This document shows positions 1-7,516 of a stretch of 64,000 nucleotides of DNA, one piece after another. Numbering within the stretch: the stretch's first letter is position 1; each line of letters opens with the position of its first letter. The stretch is from Streptoverticillium olivoreticuli subsp. olivoreticuli (GTDB taxonomy: Bacteria; Actinomycetota; Actinomycetes; Streptomycetales; Streptomycetaceae). A model generated the notes under the pieces. It did no database searches and had not been told where the DNA came from. It saw only the letters and a list, made by a program, of their open reading frames with translations. A program made the position numbers and the translations under genes. The stretch spans positions 2,108,001-2,172,000 of the forward strand of contig NZ_CP031455.1 in NCBI RefSeq assembly GCF_003391135.1, read 5' to 3'.

Positions 1-512
1 GGGTCGAGCCGAAGGACGAGGTGGCGGCGACCTACTCCGACGACCAGCTGGCCCGGATCGTCGCCGACTCCAGCGCGGCGGGGCTGCTCGACGACCGCGC
101 GACCGAGCGGCTGCGGGACGCCCTGGAGCTGGGCACCCGCCCGGTGAAGGACGTGGTCACCCCCGTGGAGCAGGTGGTCTCCGTCCCGCTCGGGGTCACG
201 CCCGAGGAGCTGGAGCGGCTCTCCGCGGAGTCCGGCTTCTCCCGCTTCCCGGTGCTCGACGACACCGGCAGGCTCATCGGCTACATCCATGTGAAGGACG
301 CGCTGGACACCACCCCGCGCGACCAGCCGTTCCCCTTGCAGCGGATGCGCCGGATCGCGACCGTACGGGCGGCGACCCCGCTCGACGACGTGATCACGAC
401 GATGAGCGGCACCGGCACCCATCTCGCGGCGGTCATCGGTGACGACGACCGGCCGGTGGGGCTGGTGACCCTGGAGGACGTGCTGCGCGAGCTGGTCGGG
501 CAGCGCCCGTAG
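1..512 (+). CDS. CBS-pair protein of the CNNM/CorC (hemolysin-like) family, 3' part
   Basis: The frame is open to the left edge, and the residues VEPKDEV lie before the first internal GTG at 21, so the gene starts outside the window. The visible part (about 170 residues) is two CBS motifs in tandem: one around VKDVVTPVEQVVSV through FPVLDDTGRLIGYIHVKD, the second ending VGLVTLEDVLRELVG. In this family an N-terminal DUF21 membrane domain precedes the CBS pair, which binds adenine nucleotides; that domain would be upstream. The protein ends right after the second CBS, so the usual C-terminal CorC_HlyC domain is absent. A role in divalent-ion transport or efflux is inferred from the family only. 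Confidence 0.8.
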   Translation, partial: VEPKDEVAATYSDDQLARIVADSSAAGLLDDRATERLRDALELGTRPVKDVVTPVEQVVSVPLGVTPEELERLSAESGFSRFPVLDDTGRLIGYIHVKDALDTTPRDQPFPLQRMRRIATVRAATPLDDVITTMSGTGTHLAAVIGDDDRPVGLVTLEDVLRELVGQRP

Positions 513-520
513 AGGCCCGC

Positions 521-553
521 GCCCCGGGGCGGTGTATGGCACCGCCCCGGGGC
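521..553 (+). terminator. Strong hairpin after the CBS gene
   Basis: Perfect 14-bp inverted repeat (GCCCCGGGGCGGTG, positions 521-534, and its complement 540-553) with a 5-base loop, starting 8 bases after the stop at 512. There is no long T tract, which is normal for Streptomyces terminators. Confidence 0.75.
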
Positions 554-595
554 CGCCCGCCCGACCGGAGCGGGCAGGAGTAGGATCGCGGCGCC

Positions 596-1402
596 ATGCA
601 GATGAATGCCACATACACCAGCTTCGTCGCGGTCGGCGACTCCTTCACCGAGGGGATGTCCGACCGGCTGCCCGACGGTTCCTACCGCGGCTGGGCCGAT
701 CTCCTCGCGGCGCGGCTGGCGGCCCGTGCGCCCGGCTTCCGCTACGCCAATCTGGCCGTGCGCGGGAAGCTGATCGGCCAGATCGCGGACGAGCAGTCGG
801 CCGCCGCCGCGGCCATGGGCGCCGACCTGGCGACCCTGGTCGGCGGGCTCAACGACGTGCTGCGCCCGAAGTGCGACGTGGACCTGGTGTGCGCCCGGCT
901 GGCCGAGGCGGCGGACCGGATCGCGCCGAGCTGCAAGCAGCTGGTGCTGATGCGCAGCCCCGGGCGGCACGGTCCGGTGCTTGAGCGGTTCCGGCCGCGC
1001 ATGGAGCAGCTCTTCGGCTTCGTCGACGAGCTCGCCGCGCGGCACGGCGCGCTGGTGGTGGACCTCTTCGGGGCCGATGTGCTCGGTGACCCGCGGATGT
1101 GGGCAGAGGACCGGCTGCACCTGAACGCGGAGGGCCACCGGCGGGTGGCCGAGGCCGTGTGGCAGGCGCTCGGCCATGAGCCGGAGCTCGACTGGCGCGC
1201 CCCGCTGCCCCCGTTCGTCCGGCCCGGCTGGGCCGCCCGCCGGGTCTCCGACGCGCGGTTCGCCCGGGAGCACCTGCTGCCGTGGGTCGGGCGCCGGCTG
1301 ACGGGCCGCTCGTCGGGGGACGGACGGGTGGGGGCGCACTTCGACGCCGGGCTGGGCGTGGCCCGGCCGGTGGTCCTGGGCCCGTCGCGCACCGACGGCT
1401 GA
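596..1402 (+). CDS. SGNH/GDSL-family hydrolase
   Basis: 268 residues. The N-terminal block FVAVGDSFTEGM carries the GDS nucleophile serine. The GGLNDV block supplies the oxyanion Gly and Asn, and DRLHLNAEGHRRVAEA near residue 180 supplies the DxxH catalytic dyad. All four SGNH blocks are therefore present. No signal peptide is visible, so an intracellular esterase/lipase-type hydrolase is likely; the substrate is unknown. The ATG at 596 follows AGGAG at about 576; a second ATG two codons later is also possible. It is convergent with the alpha/beta hydrolase, with only 3 bases between stops. Confidence 0.85.
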   Translation: MQMNATYTSFVAVGDSFTEGMSDRLPDGSYRGWADLLAARLAARAPGFRYANLAVRGKLIGQIADEQSAAAAAMGADLATLVGGLNDVLRPKCDVDLVCARLAEAADRIAPSCKQLVLMRSPGRHGPVLERFRPRMEQLFGFVDELAARHGALVVDLFGADVLGDPRMWAEDRLHLNAEGHRRVAEAVWQALGHEPELDWRAPLPPFVRPGWAARRVSDARFAREHLLPWVGRRLTGRSSGDGRVGAHFDAGLGVARPVVLGPSRTDG

Positions 1403-1405
1403 CGC

Positions 1406-2236
1406 TCAGCGGGACGCGTCGAGGATGACGCGGGCCACCAGTTCCGGGTCGTCGTTCATGGGCACGTGCCCGCAGCCGGACAGCCGCAGCAGCCGGGCGC
1501 CCGGGATCGTCTTCTTGGCGCGGATGCCCTGCCGCGGCACCAGCAGCCGGTCCTTGCTGCCCCAGCCTATGGTGACCGGGACGTCGGGCACGTCGTGGGT
1601 GAACCGCGCCGAGCGGCCCACGGCCAGGGTCGCGTCGAAGCCGGTGGCCTCGCGCAGGGCCCGCGTCTCGGCGATCACGGCGTCGGGCGAACGGCGCGCG
1701 GGCCGGGCGTAGATGGCCCCGGCCAGCGCCGCCCGGCCGGCAGCCGTACGGGCCAGCCGGGCCACCAGCTGCGGGGGCATGGTCACGGCGCCGCGCCGCA
1801 TCCCTCTGAGCACCCCGAAGGCGTAACGGCGCTCGGCCTCGTTCCAGAACCCGGCGGGCGAGAGCGCCGTGACGGAGCGTACGAGCTTGTCGTGGCCGAG
1901 CTGGAGGGCGAGCAGCCCGCCGAGGGAGTTGCCCACGACGTGCGGCTGCCGCACGTCGAGCGCCTCGAAGAGCGCGGCCAGGACGGGGGGCACGCCGTGG
2001 AGGTCGTAGCGGATCCCGTCGGGCAGCGCCGGGGAGCGGCCGAAGCCCGGCAGGTCGACGGCTATGACGTCGCGCTCGGCCGCGAGGATGCCCGCGACGG
2101 GGTCCCACGCCTGGAGGTGGTGGCCGATGCCGTGCAGCAGGACCAGGGGCTCCCCGCCGCCGAGCCGTTCGTAGGACACCTCGACGGTCCGCTCTCCGGC
2201 GGGGGTGTCGATGGGGAAGGCGACCGTGTCGGCCAT
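1406..2236 (-). CDS. Alpha/beta-hydrolase fold protein
   Basis: 276 residues from the ATG at 2236, chosen because GAGGAG lies 7 bases upstream; an in-frame ATG at 2254 has no such site. The fold markers are HGIGHHLQAW (oxyanion region), GNSLGG (nucleophile elbow with Ser) and SGCGHVPMND (catalytic His) near the C-terminus. No signal peptide or membrane segment is seen. Such proteins are esterases, lactonases or C-C hydrolases, and the sequence alone does not decide which. Confidence 0.85.
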   Translation of the reverse strand: MADTVAFPIDTPAGERTVEVSYERLGGGEPLVLLHGIGHHLQAWDPVAGILAAERDVIAVDLPGFGRSPALPDGIRYDLHGVPPVLAALFEALDVRQPHVVGNSLGGLLALQLGHDKLVRSVTALSPAGFWNEAERRYAFGVLRGMRRGAVTMPPQLVARLARTAAGRAALAGAIYARPARRSPDAVIAETRALREATGFDATLAVGRSARFTHDVPDVPVTIGWGSKDRLLVPRQGIRAKKTIPGARLLRLSGCGHVPMNDDPELVARVILDASR

Positions 2237-2383
2237 GGGGCGGCTCCTCGTCATCCACGGGTCACTGCTGGGCTGTTGAGACAGGATGTCAGCAACGATT
2301 ACCGCTGGGTAGACCCCGGAGCGGCACGGCTGCCGCGGGTGAGAGACGGCTCATATGGACAACTCCGGCCCGGCCACGGTGGG

Positions 2384-3280
2384 ATGGACCCCGTGACCGT
2401 ACGTGATCCCGTGCTCGACACCTTCGAGGAGCACCGCGGCGTCCTGACCGGCGTGGCCTATCGCATGCTGGGCCGCGTCGCGGACGCCGAGGACGTCGTG
2501 CAGGAGGCGTGGCTGCGCTGGTCGCGCGCCGACCGCGAGGAGGTCCGCGACGCCCGCGGGTTCCTGGTGCGTGTCACCACCCATCTGGCCATCGACCGAC
2601 TGCGCCAGGTGCAGTCCCGGCGCGAGACCTACGTCGGCCCGTGGCTCCCGGAGCCGCTCGCCACGGACTTCGGGGCGAGCGTCCCCGACACCGCCGAGCG
2701 GGCCGTGCTCGCCGAGTCCGTCTCGCTGGGCATGCTGGTCGTCCTCGAGTCGCTCTCGCCGCTGGAGCGCGCGGTCTTCGTGCTCCGCGAGGCATTCGCC
2801 TTCCCGCATCAGGAGATCGCCGCCGTGCTCGACCGCTCCGAGGCGGCCGTGCGGCAGCTCGCCGGACGGGCGCGCCGCCATGTCGACGAGGGCAGGCCGC
2901 GGTTCCCGGTGGACGCGGCCGAACAGCGCGCCCTCACCGAGAAGTTCCTGGCGGCCGCCACCGGCGGGAGCATCGAGGACCTGCTGGCGCTGCTCGCGCC
3001 CGACGTGCGGCTCGTGGGCGACAGCGGCGGGAAGTCCAAGGCCCCGCTGCGGGTCCTGGAGAGCGCCGACAAGGTCGGGCGGTTCCTCTTCGCGGTGTCC
3101 CGGACGGGCGTGGCCGAGCCGGAGTTCCGCTTCCTGGAGCTCAACGGCGGGCCCGCGCTGCTCGTCCTGTCGGCGGGCCGGCCGGACAGCGTCCTCAGCG
3201 TCGAGCTCTCCGGCGACGGCCGGATCGCGGCCGTCTACATCCAGCGCAACCCCGACAAGCTCGCGGGGCTCGCGCCCTGA
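2384..3280 (+). CDS. ECF41/SigJ-type RNA polymerase sigma factor
   Basis: 298 residues from ATG 2384. Sigma-2 is FEEHRGVLTGVAYRMLG followed by DAEDVVQEAWLRW; sigma-4 is LSPLERAVFVLREAF and HQEIAAVLDRSEAAVRQLA. After about residue 180 a SnoaL-like domain follows (LTEKFLAAATGGSIEDLL and on), which defines the ECF41 group. In that group this extension, rather than an anti-sigma factor, modulates activity, and no anti-sigma gene is seen next to it. ECF41 genes often neighbour oxidoreductases they control; here an SDR gene lies convergently 17 bases downstream, so direct control is unproven. The start is placed where the conserved domain begins; the frame is open further upstream but without recognisable sequence. 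Confidence 0.9.
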   Translation: MDPVTVRDPVLDTFEEHRGVLTGVAYRMLGRVADAEDVVQEAWLRWSRADREEVRDARGFLVRVTTHLAIDRLRQVQSRRETYVGPWLPEPLATDFGASVPDTAERAVLAESVSLGMLVVLESLSPLERAVFVLREAFAFPHQEIAAVLDRSEAAVRQLAGRARRHVDEGRPRFPVDAAEQRALTEKFLAAATGGSIEDLLALLAPDVRLVGDSGGKSKAPLRVLESADKVGRFLFAVSRTGVAEPEFRFLELNGGPALLVLSAGRPDSVLSVELSGDGRIAAVYIQRNPDKLAGLAP

Positions 3281-3297
3281 CCCCGGTGTCACATGGC

Positions 3298-4077
3298 TCA
3301 GTGCACGGAGAAACCGCCGTCGACGAAGATCGACTGGCCGGTGACATAGGCGGAGGCGCGGCTCGCGAGGAACACCGCCGCGCCGGCGAAGTCCTCGGCC
3401 AGGCCGTTGCGTCCGACCATCGTGCGCGCCGCAAGCGCCGCCACCCTCGTAGGGTCGGACGACAGCCGTTCGTTCAGCGGCGTCATCACGAAGCCCGGCA
3501 CGAGCGTGTTGCAGGTGACGCCGTACCGGGACCACGCCTCCGCCTGTGAGCGGGCCAGTGATTCCAGCGCCCCCTTGGAGACACCGTAGGCGCCGCTCTG
3601 GACGAACGCCCGGTGCGCCTGCTGGGAGGTGATGTGGATGATCCGGCCGAAGCCGCGCTCGGCCATGCCGGGGCCGAACCGCTGCCCCAGCAGATAGGGC
3701 GCCTCCAGGTTCACCGTCATCGTGGCGTCCCAGACCTCGTCGCCCAGCTCGCCCATCGGCGGCCGCAGATTGACCCCGGCACAGTTGACGAGGATGTCGG
3801 GCTCCCCGAACACCCCGGCCGCCTCCTCGGCCGCGGCGCGCACACCGTCGCGGGTGCCCAGGTCGGCGCTCAACCAGCCCGCGCGGCAGCCGTCGGCCGT
3901 CAGCTCGTCGACCGTGGCGGTCAGCTCCGCCTCCCTGCGCGCCACGACCACGACGCCCGCCCCGGCACGCGCGAGGGCCCCGGCGATGGCCCGGCCGATG
4001 CCGGAACTCCCGCCGGTCACCACGGCCACCCGGCCGTCCAGCGAGAACAGTTCGGAGAGATACGCCCGCGCAGTCAT
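3298..4077 (-). CDS. Short-chain dehydrogenase/reductase (classical SDR)
   Basis: 259 residues, the standard length for a classical SDR. TGGSSGIGRA near residue 21 binds the cofactor, VNCAGVN is the NNAG-type motif, SGAYGVSKGALESL holds the catalytic Tyr and Lys (YxxxK), and ITS contributes the catalytic Ser. The C-terminus GQSIFVDGG is typical of the gluconate 5-dehydrogenase/3-oxoacyl reductase branch. An arginine after the second cofactor strand (VVVARREAEL) favours NADP. The substrate is unknown. It is transcribed away from the GntR gene, sharing the 4078-4253 intergenic region and possibly its operator. Confidence 0.88.
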   Translation of the reverse strand: MTARAYLSELFSLDGRVAVVTGGSSGIGRAIAGALARAGAGVVVVARREAELTATVDELTADGCRAGWLSADLGTRDGVRAAAEEAAGVFGEPDILVNCAGVNLRPPMGELGDEVWDATMTVNLEAPYLLGQRFGPGMAERGFGRIIHITSQQAHRAFVQSGAYGVSKGALESLARSQAEAWSRYGVTCNTLVPGFVMTPLNERLSSDPTRVAALAARTMVGRNGLAEDFAGAAVFLASRASAYVTGQSIFVDGGFSVH

Positions 4078-4155
4078 GCCCGCACCCTAGACGGCGCGCC
4101 CCCGCGGACGGCGCCCGGCCCGGGCCCGTGCCCGCCCGGTCCGACAATCACGGCA

Positions 4156-4169
4156 TTGGTCTTGACCAA
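4156..4169. promoter_or_regulatory. Palindromic GntR-type operator and possible promoter
   Basis: TTGGTCTTGACCAA at 4156-4169 is a perfect 6-bp inverted repeat with a 2-base centre, 84 bases before the GntR start. It resembles the TGGTCTAGACCA core of DasR-type sites. The TTGACC inside it, with TATGGT at 4185-4190 (16-base spacer), could be the -35/-10 of the gntR promoter, so binding would give autorepression. It could also control the divergent SDR gene. Confidence 0.55.
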
Positions 4170-4253
4170 GTCTGTGTGCCGCCTTATGGTCGCAGGCATA
4201 CTGCAACAACCTTTAATAAAGAAGCGCGCGAAAAGCCTTTGCGGAGGATCAGG

Positions 4254-4994
4254 GTGGGGACCACGCAGCTGGACACGGTGCCGGAGCCGAAGTACTGGCA
4301 CCTGAAGACCGTGCTCACCGACGCACTCGACTCCGAGTTCGCGGTGGGCGAGATCCTGCCGAACGAGCGCGAGCTCGCGGCCCGTTTCGGCGTCGCGAGG
4401 GCCACGCTCCGCCAGGCCCTCGAACAGCTCGAGCTGGAAGGGCGCCTCCAGCGCCGCCGCGGCGTCGGCACCACCGTCGCCCCGCCGCGCATGGGCGTCG
4501 CCGTCGGTGACACCGAGCACTCCTGGCCCGGCGCCGGTCCGGACGCCTGGCTGGCCGTCGACTGCGCGGACGCGGCACCGCCCGCGGCCGTCGCCCGCCT
4601 CCTGGACACCGGCAGCGGCGAGATCGTGCACACCGTCCGCCGCACCCGCCGCACCCACGGCCAGCCCGTGGCCGCCGAGTTGCTGTACGTCCCGCCGAGC
4701 AGCGTGCCGGGGCTCGCCGGCATCGACGCGCCGTCGGGCGCGGCCCGCGCCCGCGCCGTGCTGCGGGAACTGCAGCGCCTGGAGCTCGACGGCCAGGACC
4801 AGGCCGTGGAGCTCGGCTCCGCCCGCGCCGACGACGCCAAGCAGCTCGACCGGCTGCCCGGCGCTCCCGTGCTCGTCGTGACCACCCGCTATTTCACGGC
4901 GGGCCGCACGGGAGCGGTGGCGGTGGCCACCTACCGGGCCGACACCTGCAGGCTCACCTTCGGCGACTCGGGGATGCAGCTGCTGGCCGGCTGA
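4254..4994 (+). CDS. GntR-family transcriptional regulator (HutC/UTRA subfamily)
   Basis: 246 residues from GTG 4254. The start is set by GGAGG at 4243-4247 with 6-base spacing; the frame stays open upstream but is not protein-like. The N-terminal winged helix reads YWHLKTVLTDAL, LPNERELAARFGVARATLRQAL and EGRLQRRRGVGTTV, the textbook GntR DNA-binding domain. The C-terminal half (from about residue 85) has UTRA-type features such as IVHTVRRTRRTHGQPVAAE and binds a small effector, often a sugar phosphate. The palindrome 84 bases upstream suggests autoregulation. The ligand cannot be read. Confidence 0.88.
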   Translation: MGTTQLDTVPEPKYWHLKTVLTDALDSEFAVGEILPNERELAARFGVARATLRQALEQLELEGRLQRRRGVGTTVAPPRMGVAVGDTEHSWPGAGPDAWLAVDCADAAPPAAVARLLDTGSGEIVHTVRRTRRTHGQPVAAELLYVPPSSVPGLAGIDAPSGAARARAVLRELQRLELDGQDQAVELGSARADDAKQLDRLPGAPVLVVTTRYFTAGRTGAVAVATYRADTCRLTFGDSGMQLLAG

Positions 4995-5013
4995 CGGCGG
5001 GCGCGGGCGTGGC

Positions 5014-6180
5014 TCAGCGCCGCGCCGTCACCGTGCTCTCGACCGCGAACAGTTGCTCCTCCACGTGGTCGAGGGCCAGGCGCAGCGCGCCCGTCGCGAC
5101 CGCCGCCTCGCCCAGCAGCGACTGCACCACCCGCGGCGGGCGCAGGCAGTAGCGGGCCAGCTCCGTGCGCAGGGGTTCCAGGACGCCGCTGAGGCCCGCG
5201 GCCCAGCCGCCCACCACGACGAGCTCCGGGTCGAGCGCCAGCACCAGGGCGGCCACGTCGTGCACCAGCCGCCGGATGAACCGGTCGACGGCCGCACGGG
5301 CGCGCTCGTCGCCCTCCCGGGCCAGCGTGAAGACCCGTGCCACCTGCGCCTCGTCCAGCGGGTGCAGGGGTTCGCCCGTCGTGGACAGCACCACCTCGGG
5401 GGTGGCCTCCCGGCCCAGGAGGTGCAGCGCGCCGATCTCCCCGGCCGCGCCGCCGTACCCCCGGTGCAGCCGGCCGCCGATCAGCGAACCGGCGCCCGGG
5501 CTCAGCCCGGCCAGGACGAACACCACGTCGTCCGAGCCGGTGGCCGCGCCCTTCCAGTGCTCGGCCACGGCGGCCGCGTTGGCGTCGTTCTCGACCAGCA
5601 CCGGGCAGCGGAACGAGCGTTGCAGCCGCTCCCCCAGCGGCAGGCCCGTCCAGCCCGGCAGGGCGGTCCCCAGCCGTACGGTCCCGTCGGCCTCCACGAT
5701 GCCGGGGCTGGCCACGCCGACGGCCCGCAGCCTGCTGCGGGGCACGCCCGAGCGCTCCAGCAGGTCGGCGACCGCGACCCGTACGCACCCCAGGCGCTCG
5801 TCCGCCGAGGCGGTCTCCGCGACGTCGAGGGACGTCGCGCCCATGACCCGCCCGCCGAGGTCGGCCATCAGGGCGGCGATCCGGTGCGGGCCGATCTCGA
5901 TGCCCATCAGGTGGCCGGCCTCCACGCGGAAGCGGAAGCGCCGCGCCGGGCGGCCCTGGCGCCGGGCCTCGCCCTCCTCGGCGGGCACCTCCACCACCAG
6001 GCCGGACTCCATCAGCCCCTCGACCACACCCTCGACGGTGGGCCGGGACAGGCCCGTCACCTTGGTCAGGTCGGTGAGCGTGGGGGAAGCGGGAGGAGCC
6101 GCCGCGCGCAGCGCGTGCAGCACCACGGCCGAATTGATCCGCCGCAGCAGAGACGGATCCCCACCGGTGAGCCGCCCCAA
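5014..6180 (-). CDS. ROK-family transcriptional regulator
   Basis: 388 residues from TTG 6180. This start is preferred because GAGGAGG (6188-6194 on the other strand) sits 7 bases before it and the protein then begins with the conserved LTGGDPSLLRRINSA; an ATG at 6267 would add a low-complexity leader. N-terminal winged helix: LTDLTKVTGLSRPTVEGVVEGL. The C-terminal ROK domain has an ATP-type segment GIEIGPHRIAALMADLGG and VENDANAAAVAEH. The usual ROK zinc cluster (CxCGxxGC) is missing where it would follow GEIGALHLLG, so sugar kinase activity is unlikely and a pure repressor role fits. The sugar ligand is unknown. Confidence 0.87.
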   Translation of the reverse strand: MGRLTGGDPSLLRRINSAVVLHALRAAAPPASPTLTDLTKVTGLSRPTVEGVVEGLMESGLVVEVPAEEGEARRQGRPARRFRFRVEAGHLMGIEIGPHRIAALMADLGGRVMGATSLDVAETASADERLGCVRVAVADLLERSGVPRSRLRAVGVASPGIVEADGTVRLGTALPGWTGLPLGERLQRSFRCPVLVENDANAAAVAEHWKGAATGSDDVVFVLAGLSPGAGSLIGGRLHRGYGGAAGEIGALHLLGREATPEVVLSTTGEPLHPLDEAQVARVFTLAREGDERARAAVDRFIRRLVHDVAALVLALDPELVVVGGWAAGLSGVLEPLRTELARYCLRPPRVVQSLLGEAAVATGALRLALDHVEEQLFAVESTVTARR

Positions 6181-6373
6181 CGTGCCGCCTCCTCGCTTTG
6201 CGTGCCCTTTGCTGTCGGGTCGGATGGTATCCGGTGCCGGGGAGGGCGGCGAGCCTCGGGACCTCACCCGTGGGTGACGGATCCCGGCCGGGTCCGCTCC
6301 CGCGCCCCCGGCCCGCCCGGGACGACGCTGACGTGCCTCTTCGCCGTCCCGGGCGGCCGACGGCGGAGTCCGG

Positions 6374-6880
6374 TCAGCCGGGGAGCCCCGTCGCGGCGCG
6401 CAGCCGCTCGAACTCCTCGGTCATCTTCGGGAGCGGCCAGTGGGCGTTGAGGCCGCTGGGGTTGGGCAGTGCCCAGATCCGGGTGGCGCCGATCGTGCGG
6501 TCCTGCGGGCCGATCCGGGCTCGCTTGTCGTCGAAGGCGACGCGGTAGGCGGTGATGCCCACGACGGCCAGCCAGCGCGGGCGCAGCCGGGCGACCTTCT
6601 CGGTGAGGATGCGGCCGCCCTCGCGGAACTCCTCGTCGCTCAGCTCGTCCGCCCGCGCGGAGGGGCGCGCGACGACGTTGGTGATGCCCAGGCCGTACGA
6701 GAGCAGTTCGTCCTGCTCGGCCGGGGCGAGGCGGCGCGGGGTGAAGCCGGAGAGGTGGAGGACGGGCCAGAACCGGTTGCCGGGGCGGGCGAAGTGGTGG
6801 CCGGTGGCCTCGGACAGCAGGCCCGGGTTGATGCCGCAGAAGAGCACGCGGAGATCCTCCGCGACGACATCGGGTACCAC
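6374..6880 (-). CDS. mug: G/U mismatch-specific DNA glycosylase (Mug-type)
   Basis: 168 residues from GTG 6880, with a GGGGAGGGGG purine tract just upstream; the frame continues further upstream but overlaps mscL. LFCGINPGLLS near residue 10 is the Mug/TDG motif I, where Asn is the catalytic residue, and ALPNPSGLNAHWP is the downstream wedge motif (NPSGLN). FARPGNRFWP is also conserved. The enzyme removes uracil and ethenocytosine opposite guanine in double-stranded DNA and starts base-excision repair. It is leftward, just downstream of mscL. Confidence 0.9.
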   Translation of the reverse strand: MVPDVVAEDLRVLFCGINPGLLSEATGHHFARPGNRFWPVLHLSGFTPRRLAPAEQDELLSYGLGITNVVARPSARADELSDEEFREGGRILTEKVARLRPRWLAVVGITAYRVAFDDKRARIGPQDRTIGATRIWALPNPSGLNAHWPLPKMTEEFERLRAATGLPG

Positions 6881-6917
6881 CGGGCGCCCCCTCCCCTTTT
6901 CCGAGTTCCCGGGAACC

Positions 6918-7343
6918 CTATACCGCGGGCTGCTCCGTGCCGCAGTGGAGGCACTTGCGGGCTCGCTCCGGGAGGTCCTCGGACAGGCAGGCCGGGCAGG
7001 TCTTGAGCGGTCCCGGATCGCCGAAGACGACGAGCCCGCGCCGCGCCTGGACGTGCTTGTAGGGGACGACGATGAGGAAGTAGACGACGGCCATGAAGAT
7101 GAGGAAGTACACGACGGCGGAGAGGAACGCCCCGAGGTCGAGGTAGGTGGCGCGGTTGCCGGTCCGGCCGAGCTGCCAGCCGAGCCCCATGGAGTGGCCG
7201 CCCTGGGCACGGGTGATGACCGGGTTGACCACGAAGTCGGTGAACGCCTTGATGAGCGTGCTCATCGCGAGGGCGATGATCAGGCCCACGGCCACGGTGA
7301 CGATGTCACCGCGCATGATGAAGTTCTTGAATCCCTTGAGCAC
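6918..7343 (-). CDS. mscL: Large-conductance mechanosensitive channel MscL with zinc-ribbon tail
   Basis: 141 residues. The start MLKGFKNFIMRGDIVTVAVG is the conserved amphipathic N-helix plus the pore-lining first membrane helix (to about residue 35). A periplasmic loop follows, then the second helix LSAVVYFLIFMAVVYFLIVV near residues 75-95. The protein releases solutes on hypo-osmotic shock as a homopentamer. After the second helix, instead of only a cytoplasmic helix, there is CPAC...CLHCG, two CxxC knuckles about 12 residues apart that look like a zinc ribbon. Confidence 0.93.
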   Translation of the reverse strand: MLKGFKNFIMRGDIVTVAVGLIIALAMSTLIKAFTDFVVNPVITRAQGGHSMGLGWQLGRTGNRATYLDLGAFLSAVVYFLIFMAVVYFLIVVPYKHVQARRGLVVFGDPGPLKTCPACLSEDLPERARKCLHCGTEQPAV

Positions 7344-7443
7344 GGCCGTCTCCTAGCGTCGGGCATCCGATGAGACCACGCAGAACGGTACATTCCGGGC
7401 TTCCGCCTCCGGTGGTACGGCGCGGCCGACCCGGATACACGGA

Positions 7444-7489
7444 CCGCCCGTGGCGGTGTCCCCCTCGGGGAGGACACCGCCACGGGCGG
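7444..7489 (-). terminator. Long perfect hairpin downstream of purB
   Basis: 18-bp perfect inverted repeat (7444-7461 and 7472-7489) with a 10-base loop that can itself fold further (CCC...GGG). It lies 27 bases past the purB stop and 100 bases before the mscL start, so it separates the two leftward units. Confidence 0.8.
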
Positions 7490-7516
7490 CCGGAGCTCGT
7501 GAAGGACCCGCCGGGG

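Noticed and set aside
3287..3293. TGTCACA as an ECF41 promoter element
   Set aside because: It lies between the convergent stops of the sigma factor and SDR genes and has no CGTC-type -10 at the right distance.
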